A stretch of 64,000 nucleotides of DNA from Flavobacteriales bacterium (GTDB lineage Bacteria; Bacteroidota; Bacteroidia; CAIKAF01): the NCBI GenBank assembly GCA_022402535.1, contig JAKRSD010000015.1, positions 17,908-81,907 of the forward strand, written 5' to 3'. A program made the translations under genes and the position numbers. Below are positions 8,699-17,052 of the stretch, piece after piece. The number at the start of each line of letters is the position of its first letter. The stretch's first letter is position 1. Below the pieces are notes generated by a model. The model saw only the letters and a list, made by a program, of their open reading frames with translations, was not told where the DNA came from and ran no database searches.

Positions 8699-10639
8699 AT
8701 GAAAAAGACGTTTACCCTCGCATCCCTGGTTTTGGCTGGCGCCATAGCTTCACATGCACAGATTTCCCTGACGGGAAGCAGTCCTTCCTATACACAGGAC
8801 TTTAATACTTTAGCTTCTTCGGGTACTACCAACACTGCCGTGCCAGCAGGATGGGCTTTTGCAGAAGTAGGCAATAACGCCAACGGAGAATACCGCGCTG
8901 CCGACGGAGCAGGAAACACCGGAGATACTTACAGTTATGGAGCCGCCTCGGCATCAGACCGCGCTTTTGGCGGATTGGCATCCAACAACCTTACGGCCAA
9001 TATCGGAGCCTCTTTTGAAAACAATACCGGACAGGAAATCAACTCTTTTACGCTTTCTTATTTTGGTGAGCAATGGAGAAGAGGGAACACCACCGCCGGA
9101 AAACAAGATTCGTTGATGTTTGCCTACAGCACCAATGCTACTTCGTTAACCGATAACGGGGCTACCTGGACTCCGGTAAACGCACTCAGCTTTTTTTCCA
9201 TCAACACGCCTGCTACAGCTTCTGCGCTTGACGGAAACCTTTCCGGAAATCGTCAGAACTTAAACCAAACGGTTTCGATTTCCTTACAAAGCGGTTCTAA
9301 GCTTTGGATTCGCTGGACCGATATCAATATTTTTGGATCGGATGACGGATTGGCTATTGATGACCTGGAAATTAATTTCACCACGCAAGGCGGCGGCACA
9401 CCGGATACCTTGGTTCGTTTCAGCCCGGTTGCCGGTTCTGTGGCCGAAAATGCAGGAACGTATAACATCAACGTGGCATACAACCCCACCTCACAAACTA
9501 CTTCTTTCACGGCTCAGGTAGTGTTGAAATCAGGTAATGCGGCCGATATAGGAAACTACACCACACAAACCGCCACGTTCACTGCCGGTGCTAATTCAAC
9601 TACGGTACCTGTAACCATTACCGATAATGCCCTGGTAGATGGCAACAAAACGTTTGTATTTGCTTTACGTAATCCTTCTGCCGGAATGCTAAACGGAAAC
9701 GATTCACTTTTCACCCTTACGGTTACAGATAACGATGCGCCGGTTCTAGGTCCTCCGGTATACACCATTGCTCAGGTTCGTGGCGCCAACGCCAACGGAG
9801 GTCCTGATTCCTTGAACGTAACCTGCGAATTGCGCGGAACCGTTTATGGCATCAATTATCGTCCCGGCGGATTGGAATTTACCATTAACGACGGAACGGC
9901 CGGAATCAGCGTGTATGCTCCCGTAAATGCCAATACATTCGGATATACCGTTACGGAAGGTGACAGTATACGTGTTTGGGGTGATGTAATCACATTCCGC
10001 GGATTGGCCCAGATAGCCTTTTTGGATACCATCATTCCTGCCGGTCAGGGAAATCTCAGAAATCCGGCCTGGGTGAGCGCACTGAATGAAAGTACGGAGA
10101 GTTCGTTAATCCGTTTAAACAACTGTACGCTGGTAAATCCATCTCAGTGGACACCCGGAGGAAACTCCTTCAACGTGGATTGTAACTGTACAGGTGGAAC
10201 CTTTAAATTGAGAATTCATTCGGCTACCACGGCCATTAATGCCAATGCTCCCGTGGGTAATTTTGATGTAATCGGTATCGGCAGTCAGTTTGCCACCACC
10301 ACTTCGGCTCCTTTTAACGACGGTTATCAGATTATTCCCCGCAAACTGGAAGATATCCTTTACGGAGGAAGCATCAGCGAAAACGATGCCTCTGCGGCAT
10401 TGAATATTTACCCGAATCCATCGAACGGAATTTTCACCGTGGCTTTTGATTCAAAAGAAAGCGGAATGGCCGAAATTTCCATGATGGATATTCACGGCAA
10501 AACTATTCGTATCACAAACCGCGCTCTTACTGCCGGCATGAATTATATCAGCATGGACGAAAATGTAGCGTCCGGTGTATATATGATTCATATTTCGGTG
10601 AATGGGGTTCGCGCCGTTCAACGGGTAATGATTAAATAA
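8699..10639 (+). CDS. T9SS-secreted protein with Calx-beta and OB-fold-like domains
   Basis: A 646-residue secreted protein. After the signal peptide (to about residue 20, ASHAQ) come an ExeM/NucH-like beta-sandwich (about 22-228: YTQDFNTLASSG, PAGWAFAEVGNN, LAIDDLEINF), a Calx-beta domain (about 235-345: VRFSPVAGSVAENAGTYNI, GNKTFVFALRNPSA, LTVTDNDAP), a DUF5689/OB-like domain (about 355-555: VTCELRGTVYGINY, FTINDGTAGISVYAP, GDVITFRGLAQI) and a sorting domain (ALNIYPNPSNGIF ... VASGVYMIHI). These accessory domains commonly flank the catalytic domain of extracellular nucleases, but no nuclease domain is visible here. A nucleic-acid-binding surface or extracellular protein serving the adjacent nucleases is my inference. 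Confidence 0.82.
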   Translation: MKKTFTLASLVLAGAIASHAQISLTGSSPSYTQDFNTLASSGTTNTAVPAGWAFAEVGNNANGEYRAADGAGNTGDTYSYGAASASDRAFGGLASNNLTANIGASFENNTGQEINSFTLSYFGEQWRRGNTTAGKQDSLMFAYSTNATSLTDNGATWTPVNALSFFSINTPATASALDGNLSGNRQNLNQTVSISLQSGSKLWIRWTDINIFGSDDGLAIDDLEINFTTQGGGTPDTLVRFSPVAGSVAENAGTYNINVAYNPTSQTTSFTAQVVLKSGNAADIGNYTTQTATFTAGANSTTVPVTITDNALVDGNKTFVFALRNPSAGMLNGNDSLFTLTVTDNDAPVLGPPVYTIAQVRGANANGGPDSLNVTCELRGTVYGINYRPGGLEFTINDGTAGISVYAPVNANTFGYTVTEGDSIRVWGDVITFRGLAQIAFLDTIIPAGQGNLRNPAWVSALNESTESSLIRLNNCTLVNPSQWTPGGNSFNVDCNCTGGTFKLRIHSATTAINANAPVGNFDVIGIGSQFATTTSAPFNDGYQIIPRKLEDILYGGSISENDASAALNIYPNPSNGIFTVAFDSKESGMAEISMMDIHGKTIRITNRALTAGMNYISMDENVASGVYMIHISVNGVRAVQRVMIK

Positions 10640-10658
10640 ACGTCTTTTTCATACTTTG

Positions 10659-10687
10659 AAAAGCCTCGCCTTGTGCGGGGCTTTTTT
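10659..10687 (+). terminator. Intrinsic terminator after the nuclease operon
   Basis: AAGCCTCGC pairs with GCGGGGCTT (one T-G wobble) around a short loop and is followed by a run of seven T. It lies 20 bp after the stop of the Calx-beta protein gene and closes the rightward three-gene unit. Confidence 0.85.
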
Positions 10688-10733
10688 TATGTGATTTATC
10701 TTCACAATGGGTACAAACATGTAAGTTTAACCC

Positions 10734-11519
10734 ATGGATTTTTTGTTCCGTATTTTTCCGTTTACCCGCAAAGAAGTAAAAGAACTTCCGCTAAAACCCA
10801 TTGCCATTACCGTGGTAACGGCTTTTTCGCTTATCGGTATCCGTTATTTTTCGGGTTCGCATCGCATAGGCGAATACATGAGTTTGTGGCAAAGCCTGGG
10901 TATTGCCGGCTTGGCCGATCAACTGGAATATGCCACGAACCGGCATCCCGATGCACAACTTTGGGATTTGGTGTATTGGGCCTCGGTTTCTTTTTGCTTT
11001 TATGTGTTGCTTCCGGTATTGGTGATAAAATTGATTTTCAGGGAAAATATTTCGGATTACGGCTTAAAAATCAAAGGCATGTTGTTTGGCGCCAAAGGCT
11101 ATCTGTTGATGGCCACGGTGATGTTTCCGGTGGTGGTGATGGTTTCTTTTTCGCCGGAGTTTGTACACACCTATCCTTTTTATCGCTTCACTTCGCCCGA
11201 TAAATTATTTCCGCAGTTTTTCATCTGGGAAGTGTTTTACATCCTGCAGTTTTTTTCGCTTGAATTTTTCTTCCGGGGGTTTATGGTATTGGGCCTCAAA
11301 AAACACATGGGCGCCTATTCCATCCTCGCCATGACGGTACCCTATTGCATGATCCATTTCAGCAAACCGTTGCCTGAATGCATCGGTTCCATATTTGCCG
11401 GACTGATTTTAGGCGCCATGAGTTACCGCACGGGATCGGTATGGCTGGGCGCGGCGTTGCATGTGTTTGTGGCGCTTACCATGGATTTGCTCAGCCTTTG
11501 GCACCGAGGTATTATTTAG
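10734..11519 (+). CDS. CPBP/Abi-family intramembrane protein, catalytic motifs degenerate
   Basis: A 261-residue polytopic membrane protein with about six hydrophobic segments and a C-terminal CPBP (CAAX protease and bacteriocin-processing, Rce1-like) region. The hallmark EExxxR box reads LEFFFR, so the first Glu, which is catalytic in characterised Rce1, is Leu. The second box keeps His (CMIHFSKP). The third, normally HxxxN, reads HVFVA, so the Asn is missing. The family ranges from prenyl-protein peptidases to uncharacterised membrane proteins. With two of four active-site positions altered this copy may not be a peptidase. It stands alone between a terminator and a convergent phosphatase gene. 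Confidence 0.75.
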   Translation: MDFLFRIFPFTRKEVKELPLKPIAITVVTAFSLIGIRYFSGSHRIGEYMSLWQSLGIAGLADQLEYATNRHPDAQLWDLVYWASVSFCFYVLLPVLVIKLIFRENISDYGLKIKGMLFGAKGYLLMATVMFPVVVMVSFSPEFVHTYPFYRFTSPDKLFPQFFIWEVFYILQFFSLEFFFRGFMVLGLKKHMGAYSILAMTVPYCMIHFSKPLPECIGSIFAGLILGAMSYRTGSVWLGAALHVFVALTMDLLSLWHRGII

Positions 11520-11548
11520 CCCTAATATTCTTTAAAAAAGGATTGCAT

Positions 11549-12577
11549 TTATCGAAAGGTCAGCTCATGGGCCTGAATCGTTCTGCGGATTCTGACCGTG
11601 TTCTGCACATCACGGATTTCGGCTACAATGCTGTCGGGATAAATATGCAGCAAGCCAAAGTGATTATCCATAACAGGTCCTTCAATACGATTTTTATTGG
11701 GCGTGGCAAACAGCCAGGTAGAGGATAGGCCCGAAGCCGTAACATCATATAGAGGATACATATCCGAAGGATGAATTTTGGAAATTTCGGCATAATGCAC
11801 GTCGCCCGTTAAAAATAACACCCTTTCGGCGCGTGTTTTTTTAATCAGGTTAATGAAACGTTGCTGTTCATGAGGAAAATTGGCCCACGCTTCGTATCCG
11901 TTATATTCAATGCCAAATTGCGAACCCGAACCGATAATGCGCCAGTGGGCAGGCTGTTTGAGCTGTTCTTCGAGCCATTGCCATTGGGCCTTACCCAGCA
12001 GGGTTTTGGAGGTGTCTTTATGGGGAACATAATCGGGCCGGTATGGATACTTTTCTCCCTTTTTCAAAAATCCGGTAAACCGTTTCAGGTTGTCGCGAAA
12101 GGTGCGGTTATCCAACAAAATAATCTGTATGATTTTGCCTCCCGTTTCATACCGGTACGAGGTGTAAATGCCTTCTCTTTTTCGGCGTTCCGAGTGTTCC
12201 GGTTCTTTAAAAAATTCCAGAAAAATTTCTTTCGATTCTTTTTTGAACGGGTAATGTTTTCCGGCATCATTCCGCCCATAATCATGATCGTCCCAAGTCG
12301 CAATTACGGGCACCTGAGCAGTCATTTTCATATAATTTGGATTTTGGGCCAGCTTTTCATATTTACTCCGCAACACGTTCATATTTCGGGTATCTCCGTA
12401 AATATTATCGCCCAAAAACAAAAACAGATCGGGATTACATTCGGCAATGGTGGAAAAAACCGGCAGCGGATGGCTTTGCCTGGCGCAGGAACCGAATGCC
12501 ACACGAAAAGGCGCATGTTGTGCCAAAGTATTTATTGCTATAACACAAAGTGTGATGATGTTTAGTATGTTTTTCAT
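11549..12577 (-). CDS. PhoD-like metallophosphatase (alkaline phosphatase D family)
   Basis: A 342-residue secreted metallophosphoesterase. The signal peptide is residues 1-19 (ITLCVIAINTLA before Q). PhoD-type motifs run in order: RVAFGSCARQ, LFLGDNIYGD, IATWDDHDYGRNDAG, IQIILLDNRTFRD, IGSGSQFGIEYNG, LFLTGDVHYAEIS. These supply the usual Asp/His/Asn metal ligands. PhoD enzymes hydrolyse phosphate mono- or diesters outside the cytoplasm and often serve phosphate scavenging, which would fit the secreted nucleases upstream. The gene overlaps the upstream lipoprotein gene by 4 bp, indicating translational coupling, and converges with the CPBP gene. Confidence 0.88.
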   Translation of the reverse strand: MKNILNIITLCVIAINTLAQHAPFRVAFGSCARQSHPLPVFSTIAECNPDLFLFLGDNIYGDTRNMNVLRSKYEKLAQNPNYMKMTAQVPVIATWDDHDYGRNDAGKHYPFKKESKEIFLEFFKEPEHSERRKREGIYTSYRYETGGKIIQIILLDNRTFRDNLKRFTGFLKKGEKYPYRPDYVPHKDTSKTLLGKAQWQWLEEQLKQPAHWRIIGSGSQFGIEYNGYEAWANFPHEQQRFINLIKKTRAERVLFLTGDVHYAEISKIHPSDMYPLYDVTASGLSSTWLFATPNKNRIEGPVMDNHFGLLHIYPDSIVAEIRDVQNTVRIRRTIQAHELTFR

Positions 12578-13077
12578 AACGCAATATCCTTACCGGTTTG
12601 GGTGTACACGTCTTCTTCCAGATACAGAAAAACCAATTTCCAACCGGATTGATTTTTTTCAAATTCCATGGAAGCCACCGAGGCTTTGTTTTCGGAAGAT
12701 TTCATGGGTAACCGGCCTTCACGGAATATAATTTCCGGGTTTGCCTGAATATATTCTTTGTGGGTTTCGTTTAGGTTTTCCATATTCAACCCCGTGGGTG
12801 AAGCCATAAAGAGCGGAAATAAGGTTTCGAGTTCGGATTCGGAATATGCAATTTCTGGCATATCATCCATTACTCCCCGAGTTTTGAGCGGAGTTACGGT
12901 CATGCCGGTTAGCGTTTTCCAATCCTCCTTTAAAACGGCTTCGCGAAAGTGTGTCCAAAATTCAGCAAATTCCTGATAACCTGTCGGTTTATTCGTTGTT
13001 GGGGTGGGCTTTTGACCACATCCCAAAATCAATAACAAGAGCAGGAAAGTATGCCCGTATGTTTTAAGAAAATGCAT
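12574..13077 (-). CDS. Hypothetical lipoprotein
   Basis: A 167-residue lipoprotein of unknown function. The ATG at 13077 gives a short basic start, a leucine-rich segment and a lipobox (LLLILGC), then a low-complexity KPTPTTNKPTG linker; an upstream ATG at 13104 would add nine residues and weaken the signal. The mature part (about 40-167) is acidic and helical (FAEFWTHFREAVLKEDW, YSESELETLFPLF) and ends in a beta-rich WKLVFLYLEEDVY segment; the outline resembles small NTF2-like periplasmic proteins, but this is only an impression. It is the first gene of a coupled pair with the PhoD-like phosphatase (4-bp overlap). Confidence 0.75.
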   Translation of the reverse strand: MHFLKTYGHTFLLLLLILGCGQKPTPTTNKPTGYQEFAEFWTHFREAVLKEDWKTLTGMTVTPLKTRGVMDDMPEIAYSESELETLFPLFMASPTGLNMENLNETHKEYIQANPEIIFREGRLPMKSSENKASVASMEFEKNQSGWKLVFLYLEEDVYTQTGKDIAL

Positions 13078-13139
13078 ATTTTCAAATTTTACACAAAGTA
13101 GCACATTCCCTCATTATATTCGCCTCATAAACGGGGTTT

Positions 13140-13382
13140 ATGTCAGAACTTTTTATAGATGTTATCGGTTGGATTGGGGGAGCCATGGTGGTGTTGGCGT
13201 ATTTTCTGATTTCTTCCGGAAAAACCACGGCAAAGTCGGTTTTTTTTCAGTTTTTAAACCTTGCGGGAAGTGTATTTCTCATTATCAATACCTATGCAAA
13301 AGAAGCGTATCCATCCGCAGTGGTTAACGTAATTTGGGTGGGTATTGCGCTCTATGGTTTTTTCAGAATCTGGAAAAAGTAA
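13140..13382 (+). CDS. Small CBU_0592-like membrane protein
   Basis: An 80-residue protein made almost entirely of three membrane segments: DVIGWIGGAMVVLAYFLI, FQFLNLAGSVFLIINTY and VVNVIWVGIALYGFF, with SSGKTTAKS between the first two. This layout and the YFLISSGK signature match the CBU_0592-family small membrane proteins, which are of unknown function. The next gene, a larger membrane protein, starts 6 bp downstream, so the two are probably co-expressed. Confidence 0.82.
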   Translation: MSELFIDVIGWIGGAMVVLAYFLISSGKTTAKSVFFQFLNLAGSVFLIINTYAKEAYPSAVVNVIWVGIALYGFFRIWKK

Positions 13383-13388
13383 ATTTTC

Positions 13389-13988
13389 ATGAAAACATAC
13401 AGGGATAGCGGTTTTTGGATTCTTTTGATTGTAAATCTGGGTCTGCTTATCCGCTTTTTATTTTTTAATATGCCCATAGAATCGGTAATGATGGCATACT
13501 GGATGCAAAGTGTGATTATCGGATTATTTAATACGGCCCGCATTCTGTTATATCCAACTCAAAATATAACATCACCTCCTGAGATCAGTTTGAGAAAAAA
13601 GTCGCGCAATTTTACGGGTGTGTTTTTCTTTTTTCATTTTATGGGGTTTCATCTGGCCTATTTGTTTTTGCTTGTGGTAACTGTGGGTAGTCCCAACATG
13701 TTTCACGGTTTTTGGCTTACGGTGGGCGGTTTTTTATTTGCCGGTCTGGTGGAATTTATCAATGACCGAAAAGCGGATAAGGGTACAAATCCGCCGTTTA
13801 GCGTAGGTGGACTTATGTTTATGCCCTACCTGCGCATTATTCCCATGCATTTGTTCATTGCCGGTCCGCATTGGTTGGGTTGGTCGCACGGGGCCATGTT
13901 TTTAGCCTTAAAAATTCCTATGGATATTCTGTTATATTTAATTATGGCCGGAAGAATGCGTAAAACGCATAAAATATCAGGTATATAA
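13389..13988 (+). CDS. DUF6498-like multi-pass membrane protein
   Basis: A 199-residue integral membrane protein with about five hydrophobic helices. Recognisable features are an N-terminal ILLIVNLGLLIRFLFF segment, MMAYWMQSVIIGLFN (the aromatic, Trp-containing motif typical of DUF6498 proteins), FFFFHFMGFHLAYLFLL, an INDRKADK loop and a C-terminal MPYLRIIPMHLFI segment. Function is unknown. It follows the small CBU_0592-like protein by 6 bp. Confidence 0.75.
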   Translation: MKTYRDSGFWILLIVNLGLLIRFLFFNMPIESVMMAYWMQSVIIGLFNTARILLYPTQNITSPPEISLRKKSRNFTGVFFFFHFMGFHLAYLFLLVVTVGSPNMFHGFWLTVGGFLFAGLVEFINDRKADKGTNPPFSVGGLMFMPYLRIIPMHLFIAGPHWLGWSHGAMFLALKIPMDILLYLIMAGRMRKTHKISGI

Positions 13989-14026
13989 AGCAATATCCAT
14001 TATCTTTCCACAATAAAGAACATTGT

Positions 14027-15079
14027 ATGCAAAAATCAGGATGGTTACTATATGGCGCAACGGGCTACACCGGAAAATTAATGGTAAAACTGGCCGTGAG
14101 TAAAGGCATGAAACCCATTCTCGCCGGACGTACGGAAGCTCCGTTGAAAGAACTCGCAGAATCGTTTGGGCTTTCTTATTTGGTATTTTCGTTGGATTCC
14201 GTGGATGAGGTAGCGGAGAAAGTAAGTCCGTTTCAAATCGTGATGAACTGTGCCGGTCCCTTTATCCGTACGGCCGAAAATATGGTGAAAGCCTGTATAA
14301 AAGCAAAAACACATTACTTGGATATCACGGGTGAAATCGAGGTTTTTGAACGGGTAAAATCCTTTGATGTCCAAGCGAAAGAAGCAGGAATCATCCTGAT
14401 GTCGGGTACCGGATTTGATGTGGTGCCCACGGATTGTGCCGCCGCTTATCTGCATCAAAAATTACCGGATGCTACCCATTTGCAATTGGCATTTACCAGT
14501 ATCGGAGGAAGTATTTCACATGGCACCATGCAGACTATGGTCGAAAATTTGGGATCATCGGGGGCTGTGCGCGAAAACGGGAAAATTGTACCCAAACCTA
14601 CCGGGCATAAATCCATGACCGTAGATTTTGGCCGTAAAAAACGATTCTGTATGACCATTCCCTGGGGCGATGTTTCCACGGCGCATCATACCACCGGAAT
14701 TCCCAATATTGAAACCTATACGGCAGTTTCCAAATCGTCTCATACGTTCATGAAGTTTCAGATAATTTTTAATCCTATTATGCGTTCGGCATGGGTAAAA
14801 AACCGGGTGAAGGCGTATGTAACTAAAAACATCACCGGACCCACGGAAGAACAAAACCAAACGGGGCGTTCGTTGGTGTGGGGGAAAGCCTGGAATGCGG
14901 CCGGACAATCAGAAGAAGTGCGCATAGAAGGACCTGAAGGCTATAAACTTACAGCCGAAACCTCGGTATATATTGTTTCTGAACTGTTGAAGGGAACCGA
15001 TAAAAAAGGCTATCAGACACCCGCAGGTATGTTTGGGTATAAGCTTATTTTACAGATTGACGGAACCCGATTGTACTAA
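14027..15079 (+). CDS. Saccharopine dehydrogenase-like / trans-acting enoyl reductase-family protein
   Basis: A 350-residue Rossmann-fold protein. The dinucleotide-binding loop GATGYTGKLM is at residues 8-17, followed by PILAGRTEAPLKELAE, VMNCAGPFIRTAENMVKACI and HYLDITGEIEVFE, the hallmarks of the saccharopine-dehydrogenase-like family also represented by mycobacterial trans-acting enoyl reductases. The centre has GTGFDVVPTDCAAAYL. True saccharopine dehydrogenases are longer and differ in the substrate domain, so lysine metabolism is not implied; NAD(P)-dependent reduction of an unidentified substrate is the safest call. It stands alone, converging with an aminotransferase gene 5 bp beyond its stop. 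Confidence 0.83.
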   Translation: MQKSGWLLYGATGYTGKLMVKLAVSKGMKPILAGRTEAPLKELAESFGLSYLVFSLDSVDEVAEKVSPFQIVMNCAGPFIRTAENMVKACIKAKTHYLDITGEIEVFERVKSFDVQAKEAGIILMSGTGFDVVPTDCAAAYLHQKLPDATHLQLAFTSIGGSISHGTMQTMVENLGSSGAVRENGKIVPKPTGHKSMTVDFGRKKRFCMTIPWGDVSTAHHTTGIPNIETYTAVSKSSHTFMKFQIIFNPIMRSAWVKNRVKAYVTKNITGPTEEQNQTGRSLVWGKAWNAAGQSEEVRIEGPEGYKLTAETSVYIVSELLKGTDKKGYQTPAGMFGYKLILQIDGTRLY

Positions 15080-15084
15080 TCGGA

Positions 15085-16320
15085 TTACGCAGAATGCTGA
15101 TTGGTTACGGTTGACTCTTCGGCTACCAATCTACCCGGATAAACTTTTAAGGCTTCTTCCAGGCATTTCACGGCTTGTTGCAAATCTTCAATTTTGAGTA
15201 CATAGGCTATGCGGGCTTCCTGTTTACCCAAGCCCGGTGTGGCATAAAAACCCGAAGCGGGAGCCAACATCACGGTGCTTCCTTCGTAGCTGAAATCGCT
15301 CAGTAGCCATTGACAAAAATCGTCGGAATCCTGAACGGGTAATTTGATGGTGGCATAAAATGCACCTCCCGGTACTGGACAAACTACTCCGGGAATTTTG
15401 GACAGGGCTTCGGTAACAAAATTGCGTCGTTTTACATATTCACGGTTTACTTCTTCAAAATAAGATGCGGGTGTATCCATGGCGGCTTCGCCGGCAATCT
15501 GCCCTAAGGTGGGCGGACTCAGGCGCGCCTGTCCGAGTTTGAGCAGGGTTTGCATCAATTCGCGGTTTTTAGATACCACACAGCCGATACGAACCCCACA
15601 TAGACTATATCGTTTTGATACACTATCCACCACCACGGCATGTTGGTCTAATCCTTCCAGATTCATCACGGAGGTATGCACATGCCCGTCGTACACAAAT
15701 TCGCGGTATACTTCATCCGAAAACAGCCACAGGTCATGTTTCAGCACAATATCGCGCAGGCGTTCCAATTCTTCTTTGGAATATAAATATCCCGTGGGAT
15801 TGGAAGGATTGCAGATGAGAATGGCTTTGGTTTTTGGGGTAATCAGTTTTTCAAAATCCGAAATAGGCGGAAGGGCAAAACCGTCTTCAATTCGGGCGGT
15901 TACGGGAACAATGTTGGCGCCGGCCGCTTTGGCAAAACTGATATAATTGGCATAAAACGGTTCGGGAATAATGACTTCGTCTCCTTCGTTCAGGGTGCAC
16001 ATCATGGCAAACATAAGGGCTTCGCTTCCACCGGTGGTTACCATTACCTGCTCGTGATCTACTTCGATGCCCAGATTTTGATAATAGCCCGCCAATTTTC
16101 TCCGGTATGATTCAAATCCTGCAGAGTGGCTGTATTCAATCACTTCCATATTAAATCCGCGAATGGCATTGAGTACTTCTTGGGGCGAGTGAATATCGGG
16201 CTGCCCAATGTTCAGGTGAAATACTTTGGTGCCCCGCTTTTTGGCGGCTTCGGCAAAAGGAACCAATTTACGGATAGGGGAGCTGGGAAGTTCAAGACCT
16301 TTGGAAGAAATACCGGGCAT
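15085..16320 (-). CDS. Class I/II PLP-dependent aminotransferase (aspartate aminotransferase-like)
   Basis: A 411-residue fold-type I aminotransferase. Motifs in order: LNIGQPDIHSP near the N-terminus, VTTGGSEALMFAM for the PLP phosphate, ILICNPSNPTGYLYS with the conserved Asn, LFSDEVYREFVYDG with the Asp contacting the pyridine nitrogen, and DSVSKRYSLCGVRIG with the Schiff-base lysine at residue 236. Family members transfer amino groups between aspartate, or an aromatic or branched amino acid, and 2-oxoglutarate; the exact donor cannot be set from sequence. It is a single gene with a terminator-bearing gap upstream. Confidence 0.88.
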   Translation of the reverse strand: MPGISSKGLELPSSPIRKLVPFAEAAKKRGTKVFHLNIGQPDIHSPQEVLNAIRGFNMEVIEYSHSAGFESYRRKLAGYYQNLGIEVDHEQVMVTTGGSEALMFAMMCTLNEGDEVIIPEPFYANYISFAKAAGANIVPVTARIEDGFALPPISDFEKLITPKTKAILICNPSNPTGYLYSKEELERLRDIVLKHDLWLFSDEVYREFVYDGHVHTSVMNLEGLDQHAVVVDSVSKRYSLCGVRIGCVVSKNRELMQTLLKLGQARLSPPTLGQIAGEAAMDTPASYFEEVNREYVKRRNFVTEALSKIPGVVCPVPGGAFYATIKLPVQDSDDFCQWLLSDFSYEGSTVMLAPASGFYATPGLGKQEARIAYVLKIEDLQQAVKCLEEALKVYPGRLVAEESTVTNQHSA

Positions 16321-16398
16321 ACTGACAAATTTAAAATGTGGGTAAAATTAAGGTTATTCTGCGAGTCGGAAACAAAAAGAACCGCTATAAAAGAAAAA

Positions 16399-16423
16399 CC
16401 CTGTATTCGAAGTGAATACAGGG
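16399..16423 (-). terminator. Intrinsic terminator after the first DUF1573 gene
   Basis: A 10-bp perfect stem (CCCTGTATTC / GAATACAGGG) with a 5-nt loop; on the minus strand it is followed by TTTTTCTTTT. It lies between the stop of the DUF1573 gene at 16460 and the aminotransferase start. Confidence 0.88.
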
Positions 16424-16459
16424 CAATCAATTAAACAAACAAAAACAAAAAAACGCGGT

Positions 16460-16912
16460 TTACATACCTACAGGTGCTCCACCTTGTTCTTTCACGGGTA
16501 CTCCGTTGTTGGAGGGAGCGTCTTTTACATTTCCTTTTACCTTAATCACGTGTGTATTTGAACCTTCGGGTTCGTTGGTAGTAATAGTAACTGTTTTAGC
16601 AATAGGACCGGGACGTTTGGTGTCATACTTAATGGTGATTTCACCTGTTTTGCCCGGCATGATGGCTTCTTTAGGATAAGTGGGTACGGTGCATCCGCAA
16701 GACCCTTTTGCATTGGTAATCATGAGAGGCTCTTTTCCGGTGTTTTTAAATTTCCACACACGCTCACCGTTTCCGCTGAATTCTACGTCGCCGTAGTCTA
16801 CAAAATCTTGGTCAAAGGTGATTTTTGGTCCTAATACCGCTTGGGCAGAAACCTGAGTAGAAGCAGCGAATCCTACAGTAACAAAGCCGATTAATAGTGC
16901 AATTTTTTTCAT
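16460..16912 (-). CDS. DUF1573 secreted protein (paralogue 1)
   Basis: A 150-residue exported protein. The start at 16912 begins MKKIALL and gives a signal peptide ending VSAQ; the longer frame to 16999 runs through the promoter region. The mature part is one DUF1573 Ig-like (ASH/MSP-like) domain with FVDYGDVEFSGNGERVWKF, FKNTGKEPLMITNAKGSCGC, YPKEAIMPGKTGEI and VTITTNEPEGS. The SCGC motif and the fold are typical of the family, whose function is unknown and which usually locates to the periplasm or cell surface. It has a 30-residue tail after the domain and its own terminator. It is one of three paralogues in tandem. Confidence 0.88.
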   Translation of the reverse strand: MKKIALLIGFVTVGFAASTQVSAQAVLGPKITFDQDFVDYGDVEFSGNGERVWKFKNTGKEPLMITNAKGSCGCTVPTYPKEAIMPGKTGEITIKYDTKRPGPIAKTVTITTNEPEGSNTHVIKVKGNVKDAPSNNGVPVKEQGGAPVGM

Positions 16913-16957
16913 ACTGATAAATATTTTCTTTTGAATACTTGTTTTCAATTTGTGAGC

Positions 16958-16965
16958 CAAAGTTA
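16958..16965 (-). promoter_or_regulatory. Promoter -7 element for DUF1573 paralogue 1
   Basis: TAACTTTG on the minus strand, 45 bp before the start codon at 16912. No good -33 TTTG is seen at the ideal spacing (a partial ATTG lies at 16985-16982). Confidence 0.5.
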
Positions 16966-17052
16966 AGTCGAGAGGTGCGTACAATATTTCGATTAACAAA
17001 AAAATAACAGCAATGATGCGGCTTACAGAGGTATCGGCCTATTTGCCGGGTA

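Noticed and set aside
14027-15079. Lysine-biosynthesis saccharopine dehydrogenase
   Set aside because: Only the Rossmann start and family-level motifs match; the length and C-terminal region fit the broader reductase-like family, so no lysine role is claimed.
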